From Zasmidium citrigriseum (lineage: Eukaryota; Ascomycota; Dothideomycetes; Mycosphaerellales; Mycosphaerellaceae), in assembly GCA_002786025.1 (NCBI GenBank), contig NHNW01000043.1, positions 396,965 through 460,964 on the forward strand: a stretch of DNA of 64,000 bases, read 5' to 3'. Positions 23,141-35,169 of this stretch are shown here, one piece after another. The translations under genes and the position numbers were made by a program. The notes beneath the pieces are model-generated. The model saw only the letters and a list, made by a program, of their open reading frames with translations. It searched no databases and had not been told where the DNA came from. Each line of letters begins with the position of its first letter. Within the stretch, counting starts at the first letter, position 1.

Positions 23141-24349
23141 TAAAGATATACTTAGCCTATTATTAGAGTAGAAGTCTTAGATATATTTACTAGTACGAAG
23201 CCTAGAAGTAACTAGTAGTATTAAATACCGCCTAGGGTATAGTCGAGGAGGTATTAAGGGTTAAGAGGCTTAAAATAGTAGACGAGGCGAGAGGTATAGT
23301 ATATATATACTATAAGAGGTAAGGTCGGACGGGACGGGCCGCCGGCCGCCGCTATCGATACCGCCGTACTAGTACTAGATAGTATTCGTCGTTACTTTCT
23401 AGCTCGTAGTAAAGCTATACCGAATTATCCTCGTAATACCCCCGGATCTCCTAGTATAGTAAGACGTATAAAAGGCGTAATATATAATACCGACGAGTAA
23501 ATAATATTAAGCGGGACGTACCTCTAGCTAGTATCGCGCTTCTTCTTAGTACCAGCCGGGTTTCGTTATTACTTTATAGTTCGTAGCTACGCCTAGCTTA
23601 ATCGTCGCTGTTAAATATAAGGACTACTATACCCTTATTACTATTAACTGTCTCTAGTACCTTCCCGGGAGTAACCTAGCGTAACGACCAACCTACCGTA
23701 TTACGATTAGACTATATCGATAGATTTCCTTAATTCTAAGCTCCCTATACTCTATACCTAGATAAACGCTATCGCTACGACTAATAGATATAGCTAAATC
23801 CGGCTACCCTAGATTCTACCCTATACGCTAAGGAACCTTATATACTAGTAGACTTTACTATCGTAAGCTTTCGTAAACTATCGTAAGAAGGGGTACGTCT
23901 TCTATAGAGGACTTTATCGACGACGTATATTTACCGACGACTTTCTACGCCGGTACTACTTTTCTCGGAGGATCTAATATAGCCGATATCGAACTACGTG
24001 TATATTTATTTATAGGTCTAGCGGCTACCGATTAAGCTAGAAACCGGGGTAATATACTATAAATATACTACGCCTTTTTACGCTCTTTTACGATCTCTTA
24101 CGATACCTTACGATAATATTATCTACCGTTAGAAGACGGGTTACGACGCTAACGCTTCGCTAGCTCTACGCTAGCTCGCTATCGAGTATTTAAGAAACCT
24201 CTCGCTCCCGCTCTACTGTCTTTCCTTTCTCCTACTTCGTCGTCGCTAGTAAGTACCTTAGGTATTAAAGCGCTAGTCTTTTATTAGAAGCCTTCTTCTT
24301 AGTTATAGCCTCTTCTCTCCCTTTACTACTAAATAAACTATAGCGCTCG
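23141..24349. other. Intergenic stretch with two palindrome-like sites
   Basis: I see no sustained coding frame. TACCAGCCGGGTTTCG (about 23551) and GAAACCGGGGTAAT (about 24035) resemble the recurring palindrome, and a CpG-rich run (GGGCCGCCGGCCGCCGC) lies at about 23337-23353. Confidence 0.35.
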
Positions 24350-25894
24350 GTGTTCGAGTTTAACGCTTATATATAGTACGTCAACGTCCTCCGCTAAGAC
24401 TAGACCTCTAGTACGCTAGGTAGCTATATTTATAAACTAGATAATACTATCGTTAACGCCGATCGCTAGAGTTAGATATTATCGCGGATATTACTCGCTT
24501 CTAACCGTTAGGTCTAACTTATTATCCGCCTCGATCCCGTACTCGAACCCTTTACGCTCTAGCCTACTATCGTAGACTAGGCGCTTATTACGTAGTAGCG
24601 ATCTACTATTCTAGATCTTATCGTTACTATAGTCGAAATCTCGCAGTAGATACTTAGCCGTCGGGAGTATAGCGTCGTCCCGTATACGCCTTACTTTATC
24701 CCTCTCTATATACTAAGGCTATACCTCGCCCGTCTTAGTGTATAGTAAGCCGCGTCGGTATCGTAGGTATAGTCTCTAGCCTAGCGTCCTAGTAGCTCGC
24801 TACCTAATACTTTAGCTATATTTATCGACGTTCCTCCCCTCCCGACTTATCCCTCCTATACCCGCTAGCTTATCCGCGATTAGATCTATATCGCCCTTAG
24901 GGAGCTTTAGTCTAATTATAATATTATCTCTATTACGCCGACCTCCCTTATCCTAACACCCGATATATAGCGCCTAATCCGGCCCTATCTCGGATAAACG
25001 GTATAATAGTAGCTAGTTAAGGGTATATACTAGATACGTCGGTAGCTAGCTATCGATACGCGAGTTCTAGCTAAGAGTAGCGCTACCGCGATAATAGAGG
25101 AAAGTAGCTTACTCGAATCCTTTAGAGTCCTCGCCGAGGTCGTATAGTCTACGTTACGGGACGCTATATCGACCGTATAGCCTTATATCGACGACGACGT
25201 CTAGTAGTAGCTTTAGTACCTCGTCGTCGCTGCTTCTTTTAACGCTATATTATTATATACTAGTTACCCTACGGTAGTAGATAGGGACTAAAATACAACC
25301 CCTACTATTACTACTCCTTACGGGAACCCTCTTTATATCTACGCCGTTAGGGAATAGCTAGGCTCGCCTATACTAGATAATTACCCCGATAATATTTCTA
25401 GACTCCCTCTCGTCCTCCTAGCGCTCTACGGCCTTACCTAAGAGGCTTAGTTAGCCGTCCGATACCTCGCTACCTTATTCCGATACCTCCCTACTTAGTA
25501 TTCGGAAGTAGTAGATCGTATAATCGTCGTCGAAGGCCTTCGCTAGTTACGATCTATCCAACGGTAATACGTAAGGGCTAACTTACTAGTAGACCCTCGT
25601 ATCGAGTATAATATCGCTATAGTACGTTAGTTTAAGGATAAGCTCTTCGATTAGGTTATAGTAAACCCGGATAGTAAAGTAGGCGAGTTCGTCCCTAAGC
25701 CGTAGGATAACTACGAGGTCGTTTATAGTACGGCCAGGTCGATACTATAGAGCCGCCTTAGCGCTAGCGGTCGCGTAGAAGATTAGGGACCTAGATTAAT
25801 TAGATTTAAAGACGGAGAGTATTCGTTATTCGACGTAGATATAACGGAAGAGGACGACGTAGTAGTAATATTACGTAAGAGCGATTTCTTGTAA
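24350..25894 (+). pseudogene. RIP-inactivated gene, about 515 codons, unrecognised
   Basis: One frame from GTG at 24350 to TAA at 25892-25894 with no indel. RIP-type TAG/TAA codons break it many times. Readable stretches include YKLDNTIVNADR (24440), LAIFIDVPPLPTYPSYTR (24815), IEESSLLESFRVLAEVV (25095), LPLVLLALYGLT (25400) and the acidic end FDVDITEEDDVVVILRKSDF. The body looks like alternating helices. No motif lets me name it. The true start is not clear; the first clearly coding codons are near 24350. The final TAA is followed by AT-rich non-coding DNA, which supports it as the real end. Confidence 0.6.
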
Positions 25895-26725
25895 TATACC
25901 GGGAATATTTAATAATATTTAGCTATATAAGTAATATTTCTAAGTATATAATAGCTTTAAAGGCAAATTGTATAATCGCTATCGTATATAGTTATAGCTA
26001 TTCGACGGTTCGGGGCTCTAGGCTATATAATCTTATTTCTAATCTAGGGTCCTACTTTACGGACTAGTATAGTCTTATATAGTCTGTCCTAGCACCTTTT
26101 CTATTCCTTCTAGGCCGTTAACAAGAGGCGAGGATCGCGAAAGCTAAGGCCGAGGTCTATATCGAGTAATATAAATATTATCCCTTTAAATCGAAGTTTA
26201 ATCGACCTAGGTGTACTTTATTTAGAATAGTAGTCTCTAGTATTACTATCTAATATTTAGGGTTAATATTAAAGTTAAGAGATTAATAATAGCTACTAAG
26301 GTTAAGATCTAAGCTAAGGTTACGGTTAATATTAAAAGTAAGCTTCTATATAACTAAGGTATAATAGTACGACTTATAGGTAATTACTATTCGTAGTAGG
26401 TTATAACTATATACCCTTAAGACTAATATAGAGTACTATCTTTCTATATAGCGATAGTTTATAGTTAATTCTAATTTAATATCGGGAGTTAGATCTAAGA
26501 TTCGAGTCGCAAGGTCTTTTATCTTAGTAATAACTACTACTAAATCTATTATAACTACAACTACGCTAAATAGTAGTATTAACTACGTATTTACTAAGAA
26601 TTAGGGTACGTAATATATCCGAACTTCTTTATTATTTCTACTACGAATTAGTAAAGTTTAATATATATCCTTCGTACGATAGTAAACTATAATGTTCTAA
26701 TCCTCTCTAATACTACCCTAATCTA
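25895..26725. other. AT-rich intergenic DNA with short dispersed repeats
   Basis: No gene seen. Variants of GGTTAATATTAAAG recur near 26260-26340, along with AAGGTTAAGATCTAAGC. Composition is lower in CpG than the neighbours. Confidence 0.4.
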
Positions 26726-26729
26726 TCTT

Positions 26730-27370
26730 AAGCTTAGCGTCTACATAGTCTAGGTACTTATCGAGCGCGCGCTCTATATCGTCGTAGCCCTTCTAGAAGA
26801 TACCCCTTATCTTTTCCTATAACGAGTCTAGGCTATCCGATAGGATACCGTCTACTATAGCCTTCGCCCTCTACGCTAGGAAGTCTAGTAGAGTCTAGTC
26901 CTAGCCTTTACTATCGTTTCGCCCTATTATTAACTATATTAGTATATCGACGAGTCTACTAGTATAGCGAGCGACTTACTTATTAGGAGCGCTATTAGGA
27001 AGAGCCCTATTACGCTAATAAAGTCGACTCTAGTATTAAGGCCGCTCTCTCTCGCGGTAATAATCTTAGCGAGATAGTCGGCTACGTCGGGCTATAGTAG
27101 CTAGTCGACTAGGATATTAGCGAAATAGGCGCTTACTTCGTCTAGAGTTACTCCTTCGCGACGGAAGCCGTCTAATATCTCCTAACCTATCTAGAGCTAC
27201 CTACCGTTCGTAGCCTAGGTTACTCGCCGCTCTATACGCTCGCGCCGTATCGGTTTAATTATAGCCGCCTTCTACTACTTCCTCGTCTTATACTTCGGAT
27301 ATAGTTAGACTAGAACTATTACTGCGGTTATCGCTTTATCTTATCGTACCTTTTACTTGTTCGCTATCTT
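26730..27370 (-). pseudogene. RIP-inactivated coding relic with a probable intron, unrecognised
   Basis: First block, from about 27280 downward: TLDEVSAYFANILVD, ADYLAKIITARESG and a hydrophobic run VIGLFLIALLISKSLAILVD near 26975 that could be a membrane segment. After a frame change near 26940, likely an intron, the second block reads AKAIVDGILSDSLDSL and YDDIERALDKYLDYVDAKLK, ending at a TAG near 26720. No family recognised. GC palindromes at 27414 and about 27513 lie upstream of its 5' end. Confidence 0.5.
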
Positions 27371-27413
27371 CTACGTACCTTACCTTACTCGCTATAAACT
27401 AGAGGAGAGTAAC

Positions 27414-27530
27414 CCCGAACGCCGACCGGTCTTAAGCTAGTATTTATAGTTAGCGAAGTTAGGTTTAGAAGGGGGTTTATATATACTAAACGTGTTATAT
27501 AATTACGTTACCGCCGGCCGGAGCTAAGTG
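27414..27530. promoter_or_regulatory. Paired GC palindromes around a TATA-containing spacer
   Basis: GAACGCCGACCGGTCTTA (27414-27432) and TACCGCCGGCCGGAGCTA (about 27511-27528) flank a spacer with TTATATATACT and TTATATAATTACG. This is the arrangement seen between paralogs in the 36-49 kb array. Likely the 5' region of the minus-strand relic to its left. Confidence 0.45.
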
Positions 27531-27959
27531 TTACTTTTATTTACTTACTCTATCTCCTATACTTTAACTATACAAGTTCTAATTATATATCCTAATAGTT
27601 TACGCTCGACTATTGTAATAAGAGCCTTATTAGTATAGTAGCGGCTTTTACTAGCGTACTAGGGCTATCCTACCGATCCTATATCTATTCGTCTTCCTCT
27701 TACGGGGTTTCTACCGGAGTCGCTACGTATCCGCCTAGTCGTATAGTAGGTAGGAGTAGTCGAAACTACGCCTATCTAACGACCCTACCTCGATCCCTAG
27801 GCGTAATTCGCTATTACGTTTCCCTCGTAGGGGCTACGTCTAGCTACTTCGCGACTACCTTTAGTAGTCTCTTACTCGCCTAGATTACTAATTCTATTAG
27901 ATATCCTTTTCTTTAGGCGGGAGGGATATCGTTAAGTAGGCGGCCTATTAGTATTATTA

Positions 27960-28740
27960 GCGGCGCCGCTCTTACTCTATCCTATCCGCCTATATACTCT
28001 CGATCTATAGGGGCGTTAGTTAATTACCCTTCTATACCTTAAGGATCGCTTTCGACTTACCGCTACTAACTATCTCTACCGCTAGTGTAACTACGCCTAC
28101 CTAGCGTACGTAGCCGTCCCGTCGATAATATTACTAAGCGAGTAATATAGCTAGCGTATAGGACGCCGGAGGGGTTCTATAGACTCGTATATCCCTAATA
28201 AGGGTCTCTACGAAGCCGTTCGTCTCTAGTAGACCGTCGGTCTCTATTCTCTTTACGAACTAAAGCGGTAGTTCTACGCTATCTACTACCTATTCGTCCC
28301 TATACGCCCCTATTCGAGCTACTATAGATATTAGTATATTCGTTATATCGTAGAGCGTATTCTAGCTCCGAAGGTCGTAGTAGTAGATACTATTCAATAT
28401 ATATATAGAGTCGTTACCTAGTATCGCTAAGTAGTCCTAGGGTATCGTTCTATAAACTTTAGGTAATATTCGTCTAGGTCGAGGTACTAGTAACGTAGGC
28501 TACGTACTCCTAGATCTACTTACCTCCCTATATAGAATTATAGCGTAGCTATTATTATCGAAGCCCTCTATCTTATTACCCGCCTAGAGCTTATCCTACG
28601 CTAACTTACGCCCTCTAGTACGGTAGTTACTATAAAGCGCGGAGTCGCTATAGGAGGCCTAGTTCTCTCTTTACTCGTATATAGATTACTATAGATTAGT
28701 TTAGGTTTCTCCTAGGGCGACCCTCGACGCCCTATAGAGT
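27960..28740 (-). pseudogene. RIP-inactivated coding relic, unrecognised
   Basis: A minus-strand frame of about 260 codons. Clear stretches: NKIEGFDNNSYAIILYREV (near 28560), ILGNDSIYILNSIYYYDLRS (28410), NGFVETLIRDIRVYRTPPAS (28200) and LAVEIVSSGKSKAILKV near 28060. RIP stops only. No family recognised; the mix of beta-like and helical segments suggests a globular protein. Confidence 0.5.
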
Positions 28741-29685
28741 TAAAGTCGTATTCGTTTACGTTTTTAATACACCCTATATTAGGTTTATATACTCGGCCTA
28801 TTAGGAGTAATATAGAACAACCCGTCTCTTCTACCCTTTTTAGGTAAGGTAGACTAGACGCGAGCCTATAATTGCGGTAATATTAGTCGTATCGACCCTT
28901 ACTATATTACTAATCCCGTCGGTTAGTAGTTCTACCTAGCCCTCTAATAGCCTTATAAGTTACATAAGGTTAACCTCGCGACTTACCTCTACTAGACCGA
29001 GTAAACTATCTACGGTAAAGCTAACGAGTAAGAGTACGATCCTATATATAGCGGTCTTCTATACTAGCTTTAAAGTAAGGTATATCGCCCGTAACTATTA
29101 GATTTATTAGGAGTACTTATCTCTATAGCCTAGGTTTCCTTACTTATAGAATATATACGTATACTCCGCCTTCTAACGCCTATAGCTACTATACTTAAAA
29201 ACCAGTCGGTATTTAACTATACTTTTTCCTAGTAGCTAATTAGGCTAGTACGCCGCGCGCGACGCTATTATCCTTACTAGTTACCGACCCGAATACTTAG
29301 GTTAACTAGTTCGGCCCCCTTATCGACCTAGAGAACCGGTAACTATCGAACCGTATTAGGCGTAGCGTAGTACTCGGCGATAAACAGGCGTTTCCGCGTA
29401 TAGGCCTCGATACTCGAGCGAGGTAGACGAGGGTAGTCTTTTATAAGGACGAGGAAATGTTATAATTACCTATATCTACGTTCCTACCCGGGGTCTCTAA
29501 ATCGTAGGTTAACGTAAATAGTCGAATTAGACGGTTACGTATTTCCTTTACTAACTCGATTCGGCGTACTAGAGGTATCTCGCTTAGGGTCCCCTACCTA
29601 AGCCTACTAAAGTCCCGGTATTAAACTTTTCTTTCTATTATTAATAAGACCCGCTATATTTAACTAGCTACGGACGACGTAATCC
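28741..29685. other. Stretch without a clear gene
   Basis: Weak coding-like runs occur but none persists. AAAACCAGTCGGTATTTA at 29197-29215 is a palindrome copy with CA retained. Confidence 0.3.
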
Positions 29686-29689
29686 GCCG

Positions 29690-30280
29690 GGGAAAGCTAC
29701 CCGGTCTATAGCCTATACTTATATATCGTCCTACTACCTAAAATTCGCCCGGGATACGGAGGTAACCGTCGGGCCTTAGTATACTCTCGCTCTATCCTCG
29801 AAGGGAACTTTCCGCTCTAATATAAGTACTAGGTTCGATAGTAGGGATATTTAGCGGATATAAAGTATAAGGATATCCGTTCGAGGCTAATCGACGTCCT
29901 ATTTAGGTTACGCGTAGAAGACTCGACCTCTATAAAGAGCTCTATCTATAATCCTATCCTACTACTTATTAGACTATTATAAAATTTAATCTCCCGTACG
30001 TACTATCGAGCGCCGATCGGCGCTTAGTAGTACTCCTTCGTAGCTAGAGACGTCGAACGTTTATATAATTCTATATAGGATACGATAATTAATATATTAT
30101 AAATCTATATATACTAGATATCCGTATACTAGTATATATTAGTATACGGCTCCTAGTACGTTAGGTACTCTATACCCGTCTATAAGCGAAAGTACTTATA
30201 TCTTAGAATAGTTCTAGTAGCATCTAGGAATTCGGCTACTACTATACCTAGTTCCCGAAGGTACTCCTAAGCGGAATCGG
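29690..30280 (+). pseudogene. RIP-inactivated coding relic, unrecognised
   Basis: A plus-strand frame of about 190 codons reads LYIVLLPKIRPGYGGNRRA (29720), SRLIDVLFRLRVEDSTSI (29890), APIGA, SFVARDVERLYNSI (30050) and YKRKYLYLRIVLVASRNS (30185). Many Tyr codons probably stood for His or Cys. No family recognised. The 3' limit is uncertain. Confidence 0.45.
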
Positions 30281-30429
30281 GATATTAATCCTAATATCTC
30301 CTAGATATATCCTTAAACTTATATAGCGCCTATAACTAAAGTTCTAGTATCGGAGATAGGACTTAACTGTCGTTAGACCTACGCTTAAGGCGAACTATAC
30401 GAATTAGCGTATTAGCGTATTAGTTACCG

Positions 30430-30700
30430 TCGTTATAGTACGACTTACCTTCCTTCGCTTCGAGTACTATAGTAGCTATCGCCCTAGCCTAGCCTACGCC
30501 GCCGTCCTTAAACGCCGCCTAAAGTACTAGTAGTTTAGCGAGTATTACGTTATAGCTATCCTTCGTTTTCCCTATTAAGACGTCCGCTATTATATCTATA
30601 TATCTATCGCTTATAGTCCGCTCGATACCTACGTATCTAGGGATATCTACTACCTCTTATAGTAGGTCTACCGTCGTAGTAATCCGTAGTCGATAGCTAG
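30430..30700 (-). pseudogene. Short RIP-inactivated coding block, unrecognised
   Basis: The minus-strand frame reads ITTTVDLL, EVVDIPRYVGIERTISDRYI (30630), IADVLIGKTKDSYNVILAKL (30560) and ARAIATIVLEAKEGKSYYND (30440). It is about 90 codons of good coding signal. It may be one exon of a larger gene. Confidence 0.4.
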
Positions 30701-31595
30701 TAGGTTAGGTATATTAGATATATTGTCTTAGGTCTTAGGTTATTGTATTTGTCTCGTATAGGACGAAGGGGTAGAATTATACGCCTAGGAAGGCTACGGG
30801 TACGAATATAAGTCGCCGTAGGTGTTTACGAATAGTATTCGTAGGCGAGAGTTCGTTACTAGGGAGTAGGGTAGTCTTAGGTATACCCGTCCTTATTATA
30901 TACTTCGACTAGCGGAAGGTTCGTAGGCCTCGACTACGCTCTAATAGTAGGGCTCGTAATAAGCTTACTCTATCTAGAGACTAGTCGCTACCTAGGCCGA
31001 GTATTCCGCTAGTAGGCTTATTCGCTAGCGTAGTATAGTATAGAGAAAGCGCGAATTAGGCTCGGTGTAATAGTTTTAGTATATATCGTATCCTAGACTC
31101 GCTCTAAACGTATAAGGTAATCTTTTTAATTACGGCGGAGCCTAGTATACCTATAAACTCCCGTTAATCGTCCTCCTCCTTATCTTTAGGCTCCGCTAGA
31201 AAGTCTAGACTCCCCGCTTACGTAAATAGTAGTTCTCGCCGTTTCTTTACCCCGCCTCTACCCTTTAGGTATATCCGCTATTCGCCTCTTCGTACTAGGG
31301 TACTATCCGGTCGCCTTACGACTACTCGGTCTATTCGCTAGTATACTTATATAGCGAGCTATTATATATATCGCCGCGCCTATATCGCTAATATATTATC
31401 TATTATTTAACGTATTAGGATAGTAAGGGGCGCTATTATTATCTTATCGTTACCGTCTAATTACTCGTAGGCTATAGATATTAGCGGGGTTTTTACTATA
31501 AATTATAGCGGTCTTACTATTATAGACTATATTAGTAGCTACGGTAACGGCTACTATCTACCTCTAGTTACTACCTCGATGGTAATACTACGCTA
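30701..31595. other. Stretch without a clear gene
   Basis: No frame holds for more than about 40 codons. No palindrome or repeat stood out on reading. Confidence 0.3.
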
Positions 31596-31599
31596 TAAG

Positions 31600-33172
31600 T
31601 AACGCGCCTAGTATATAGGCTAGCTCGGGGCTACCCTCCTTCTATATATCTCTTAGGGTTAACTCCGCGAAGCTATCTATCTCCCTAAGGTCGTTAATAC
31701 TAAGTCGCTATAGGAACTAGAGCGGAAGTTCGATACCCCTAACGATATATTCGTCTAGCGAACCTAGGCGTAGTACTACGATCGTTAGCGCGGCTATATT
31801 ATTATAGATAAGGTATAGGAAGAGGCGGAATAGGATATAGGTATATACGATAGTAGTCGACGTACTCTTAGCTAGAGCTTAGTCGCGGCCGCTCTAGTCT
31901 TAGGGTTAGCTAGGGTGTATTTAACTTTAGGTAGTAGGCGAGTATAGGAGGTCTCTATACTAGGATATAATAAGTTTATCGTACTTATACCTATCTACGA
32001 TAACTTACGTTTATCTAATAGGGGTTTATTAGGCTATATCTAATAATAATAATAAAGCCCCCCTTAGATTATTAGTAATACTATAGCTCCGATATACTCG
32101 AAGCGGTTCGCCTATATAACGATCCTATTCGCCGTACCCTACCGAACTTATAATATACTCGTAAAGTTATAGCGTTTCCTATCGTCGGCTAATCGTACTA
32201 TACGCTACGTATAGAGTTACCTAGCTTCCCTACCGGAATATATAGTCTAAATAAGCTTCGATATATACTAGGCTATATCGGGATCGACCGGATATATAAC
32301 GCTATACTATATAAGGTACTCTCGCTAGCGAGTAGCTACCTTGGACGATAGCTAATAGATCTACTCGACGTATAAGACGGCGCGGCGTCGCTTACCGCTA
32401 AATACTAAACTACGGTTATATAAGCCGATAGGATCGCGCGGAAACTATAGTTCCTACTAGAAGCCGTTCCCAATCTATATACTAAGCTAGCCTACTATTA
32501 GGACGAGTAAGACCTAACGGTATTTAACTACTAGTATAGTCGTATATATAGCCTCCGCGTAGAAAGGCTTCGCTAACGCTTGGTAGGTACGAGCTACTTA
32601 CGCTCGTTATAGGTAATAAGCTATTTAGTCGTCGAGTACTCCGCTATATCTATATAAAGAAAGAGAGGGAAGAAGTAACGGCTCGCCTCTACCGTAGAAA
32701 CAAATATATTACCTAGGGCCTCGCGCCCGAGTAGTATAGCTAGGCCGATACGATCCTCGAGCGGTAGAGCGAGGTCGAGGGCCCTTTAGTAGAGATAGCG
32801 AAAGGGTTAGAAGAGGCCGGGAGCGCTAGCGACTTATAAGCCTCCCGTAGGATCTACGAATAGCTTAAACGCCTCGTAGGAGACTAAACCTTCCGTCCTC
32901 GGGAGTCTAGTATAACGTTAATAGACTACTAGCGGTCGTTACCTCTCGAGACGAGTAGGCGTATATTGTTCCGTATAAGGCGGGTCCTTCTAGAAAGGCT
33001 AGTAGGCGCTATTAATAAGAAGGAGATCTACTATTACTAACGGTATTTATAGGGGTTAGTAGACCGTAGCGACGAGTAAGCTTTTATAGACTACGTATAT
33101 ACTATAATAGAAATATACTTTAACGAAGACTTTGTTAACGAATACTATTTAGGAGAGGTAGGTCTCTTTTAA
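31600..33172 (+). pseudogene. RIP-inactivated gene in several frames, coiled-coil-like C-terminus, unrecognised
   Basis: Three coding blocks on the plus strand. The first, 31600-31930, holds FDTPNDIF and YIIIDKV. The second, 32085-32760, holds ELPSFPTGIYSLNKLRYILG (32225) and FLLEAVPNLYTKLAYY. The third, about 32645-33172, holds VEGPLVEIAKGLEEAGSASD (32770), RRILFRIRRVLLERLVGAIN and NEDFVNEYYLGEVGLF before the TAA/TAG. The second and third overlap by frame near 32650-32760, so an intron or an indel is near there. The last block is long charged helix, possibly coiled coil. No family recognised. A palindrome with CA retained follows at 33388. Confidence 0.45.
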
Positions 33173-33387
33173 TCTACGTATAGCCTATATCGTAGTAATC
33201 GCTTTATATAGTTCGTTTCGAACTAGTTATAGTATATACGGTTATAGATAAGGGTATAGACGATTAGGTATATAATACGCTAGTATAGGCCGATCGATTA
33301 TATTAGGGGGAATAAGTATATCTAATATCGGGATTAAATATATATATACTATCCTATAGTAATAAACCTAATCTAAAGCTAACTAGA

Positions 33388-33404
33388 ATACCAGCCGGGG
33401 TTTA
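33388..33404. repeat. GC palindrome copy, CA retained
   Basis: GAATACCAGCCGGGGTTTA, between a plus-strand relic ending near 33172 and a minus-strand relic whose 3' end is near 33500. Here the element lies at a convergent gene boundary, not only at promoters. Confidence 0.55.
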
Positions 33405-33499
33405 GGCGTACTCGTCTAACTAATCGATCTGTAAAGCCTCTACCTAGGCTTATCCCTTACTTAGTAACCTATAGGTATAGCTTACTATCCTAAGTCGGG

Positions 33500-34035
33500 T
33501 TTAGGTTCCTCTATAACTTAAATAACGGGTCTACTAGAGTAGCTATCGGGAGATCGGGGAACTACTAGAGCGTATTACGTATCTCCTCGATCCGCTCGTT
33601 AGTCTACTTACGCGTCTCGTCTATACTAGGCTTACTATCTAGGATAGTCGATAGCGTACCCTATAGTTCGACAATCGGGCCTAGTACCTAGCTATCGAAG
33701 CTACCTCGTAAGGTCCGAACTAGGGTTTCCGCGTTAGTTTATTCTATATACGGCGTTCGTAATAGGGGCTAATTACTTACTCTACGTAGCGTCGTACGTA
33801 ATCGTACCTAATGTACTCGCCTAATCTTCGCCTCTATCCTTACCCCTAGCCTATAATATAAGTAACTTCGCTAAGGTAATATTAATTCCGTCTAGATTCT
33901 CGTATCTATAGCGGAGCCTAAGGACCTAGAGGCTTACTTAGTTAGTAGTAAGGTTATAGGGCTCGGGGTTTTACTTTTCGATCTCGAATAGCGTACCCTC
34001 TACCGAGATATATAGTATACTATTAGGGTGCGCCG
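33500..34035 (-). pseudogene. RIP-inactivated coding relic with a frame change, unrecognised
   Basis: From about 34020 downward: EGTLFEIEK, NPEPYNLTTN and ENLDGINITLAKLLIL (33890). Near 33740 the frame changes, likely at an intron, and continues ETLVRTLRGSFDS, TLSTILDSKPSIDETRK (33640) and ERIEEIRNTL, to about 33500. Charged helical protein of about 175 residues. No family recognised. Confidence 0.5.
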
Positions 34036-34369
34036 TCGTCTATATTAGTATCTTAGGAGCTATAACTTAGTCGAGGCTAGGTCTTCGAACGATCGCGTTA
34101 TAGTAATAGTAAGTACCGACCGGAGGTCGCGTATTTATATAAGGATAAAGAAGGAAGAGAGGTTAACGACCCTCTAGGTAGTATATATACGATCCGGGCG
34201 GTTACGTATTTACTCGAACTCCGCCCGGCGTTCTCCTTTACTACGTAGTAGCTATATAAGCTACGTTAGAGATATATACGGGTAGTCGTCGTCTATATAC
34301 GCTATATAACTTAGAGCTTCTATTACGTAGAGGAGTAAACTTTATTATAGGGGTAATTAGCGGGGAATT
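34036..34369. promoter_or_regulatory. Spacer with two palindrome copies and TATA-like boxes
   Basis: GTACCGACCGGAGGTCGC (about 34116) and ACTCCGCCCGGCGTTC (about 34219) flank TATTTATATAAGG and AGTATATATACG. It lies upstream of the minus-strand relic at 33500-34035 and probably holds its promoter. Confidence 0.4.
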
Positions 34370-34560
34370 ATAGCGAGGGTATAATTATAATTATAGTAAG
34401 GGTATAAACATAAATAATCGTAGCGAGAGTTTAAACATAAATAATTATCGTAAGGGTGTAAATATAGATAATTATCGTAAGGGTGTAAATATAGATAATT
34501 ATCGTAAGTATATAAATATAAACGACTATAGAGAGGGGGTAAATATAAACGATTATAGTA
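34370..34560. repeat. 27-bp tandem repeat
   Basis: Units of GTAAGGGTGTAAATATAGAT plus AATTATC start at 34450, 34477 and 34504, exactly 27 bp apart; looser units of 24-30 bp begin at 34396 and 34420. Some units keep a TG or CA (GGGTGTAAA, AACATAAA). Confidence 0.75.
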
Positions 34561-35093
34561 GGGATATATATATAATAAGTAGATAGGTATTAGTACGGCG
34601 TAACCGACAATAGGGTAATATCGATTATAACTAAGTACTACGCGGAAAAACGTATTCCTAAATAGGTAGTAGTAGAGAGGGATACTCTCGTAAGGAGGGT
34701 CTATAGTAGAGGTATCCGACGTTATTATAGTAGTATAATATCGGTAGAAGTATAGTCCTATACGATCTCGCGATAAGACGTTATAGATTAATAGAAATAT
34801 CTAGATAGGGCTTATATATAGTTAAGACGGTCGAGTAGTATAGGAGTATAGTACGTATAAGGGCCGCTTTAGATATATCCGTATCGCCTAAGTACTACGG
34901 TAGTTATAGTACTACGACGTCGAGAATCGTACGAGCATTTAAACCTAGTTACGAATATATCTGTCCCTTATATCTATAAATATCGAGGTTATAGCTATAC
35001 GCGAAACCGCTCGTTATATATATATAATGTTTATAGGTACGATCTAGTATTACTACTAGGTTAAACCTATATACGCTATATTTACGCTACTAT

Positions 35094-35112
35094 AAACACT
35101 AGCCGGAAGTTA
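35094..35112. repeat. GC palindrome copy
   Basis: AACACTAGCCGGAAGTTA. It closely matches the copy at 2884-2902 including the unusual GGAAGTTA right arm, so these two share a subfamily. Confidence 0.55.
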
Positions 35113-35169
35113 CCGTCGCTAGTATCGAGTAGTTCTCGGGAATATCTACGAAGGGCTAGCAGGTATAAG

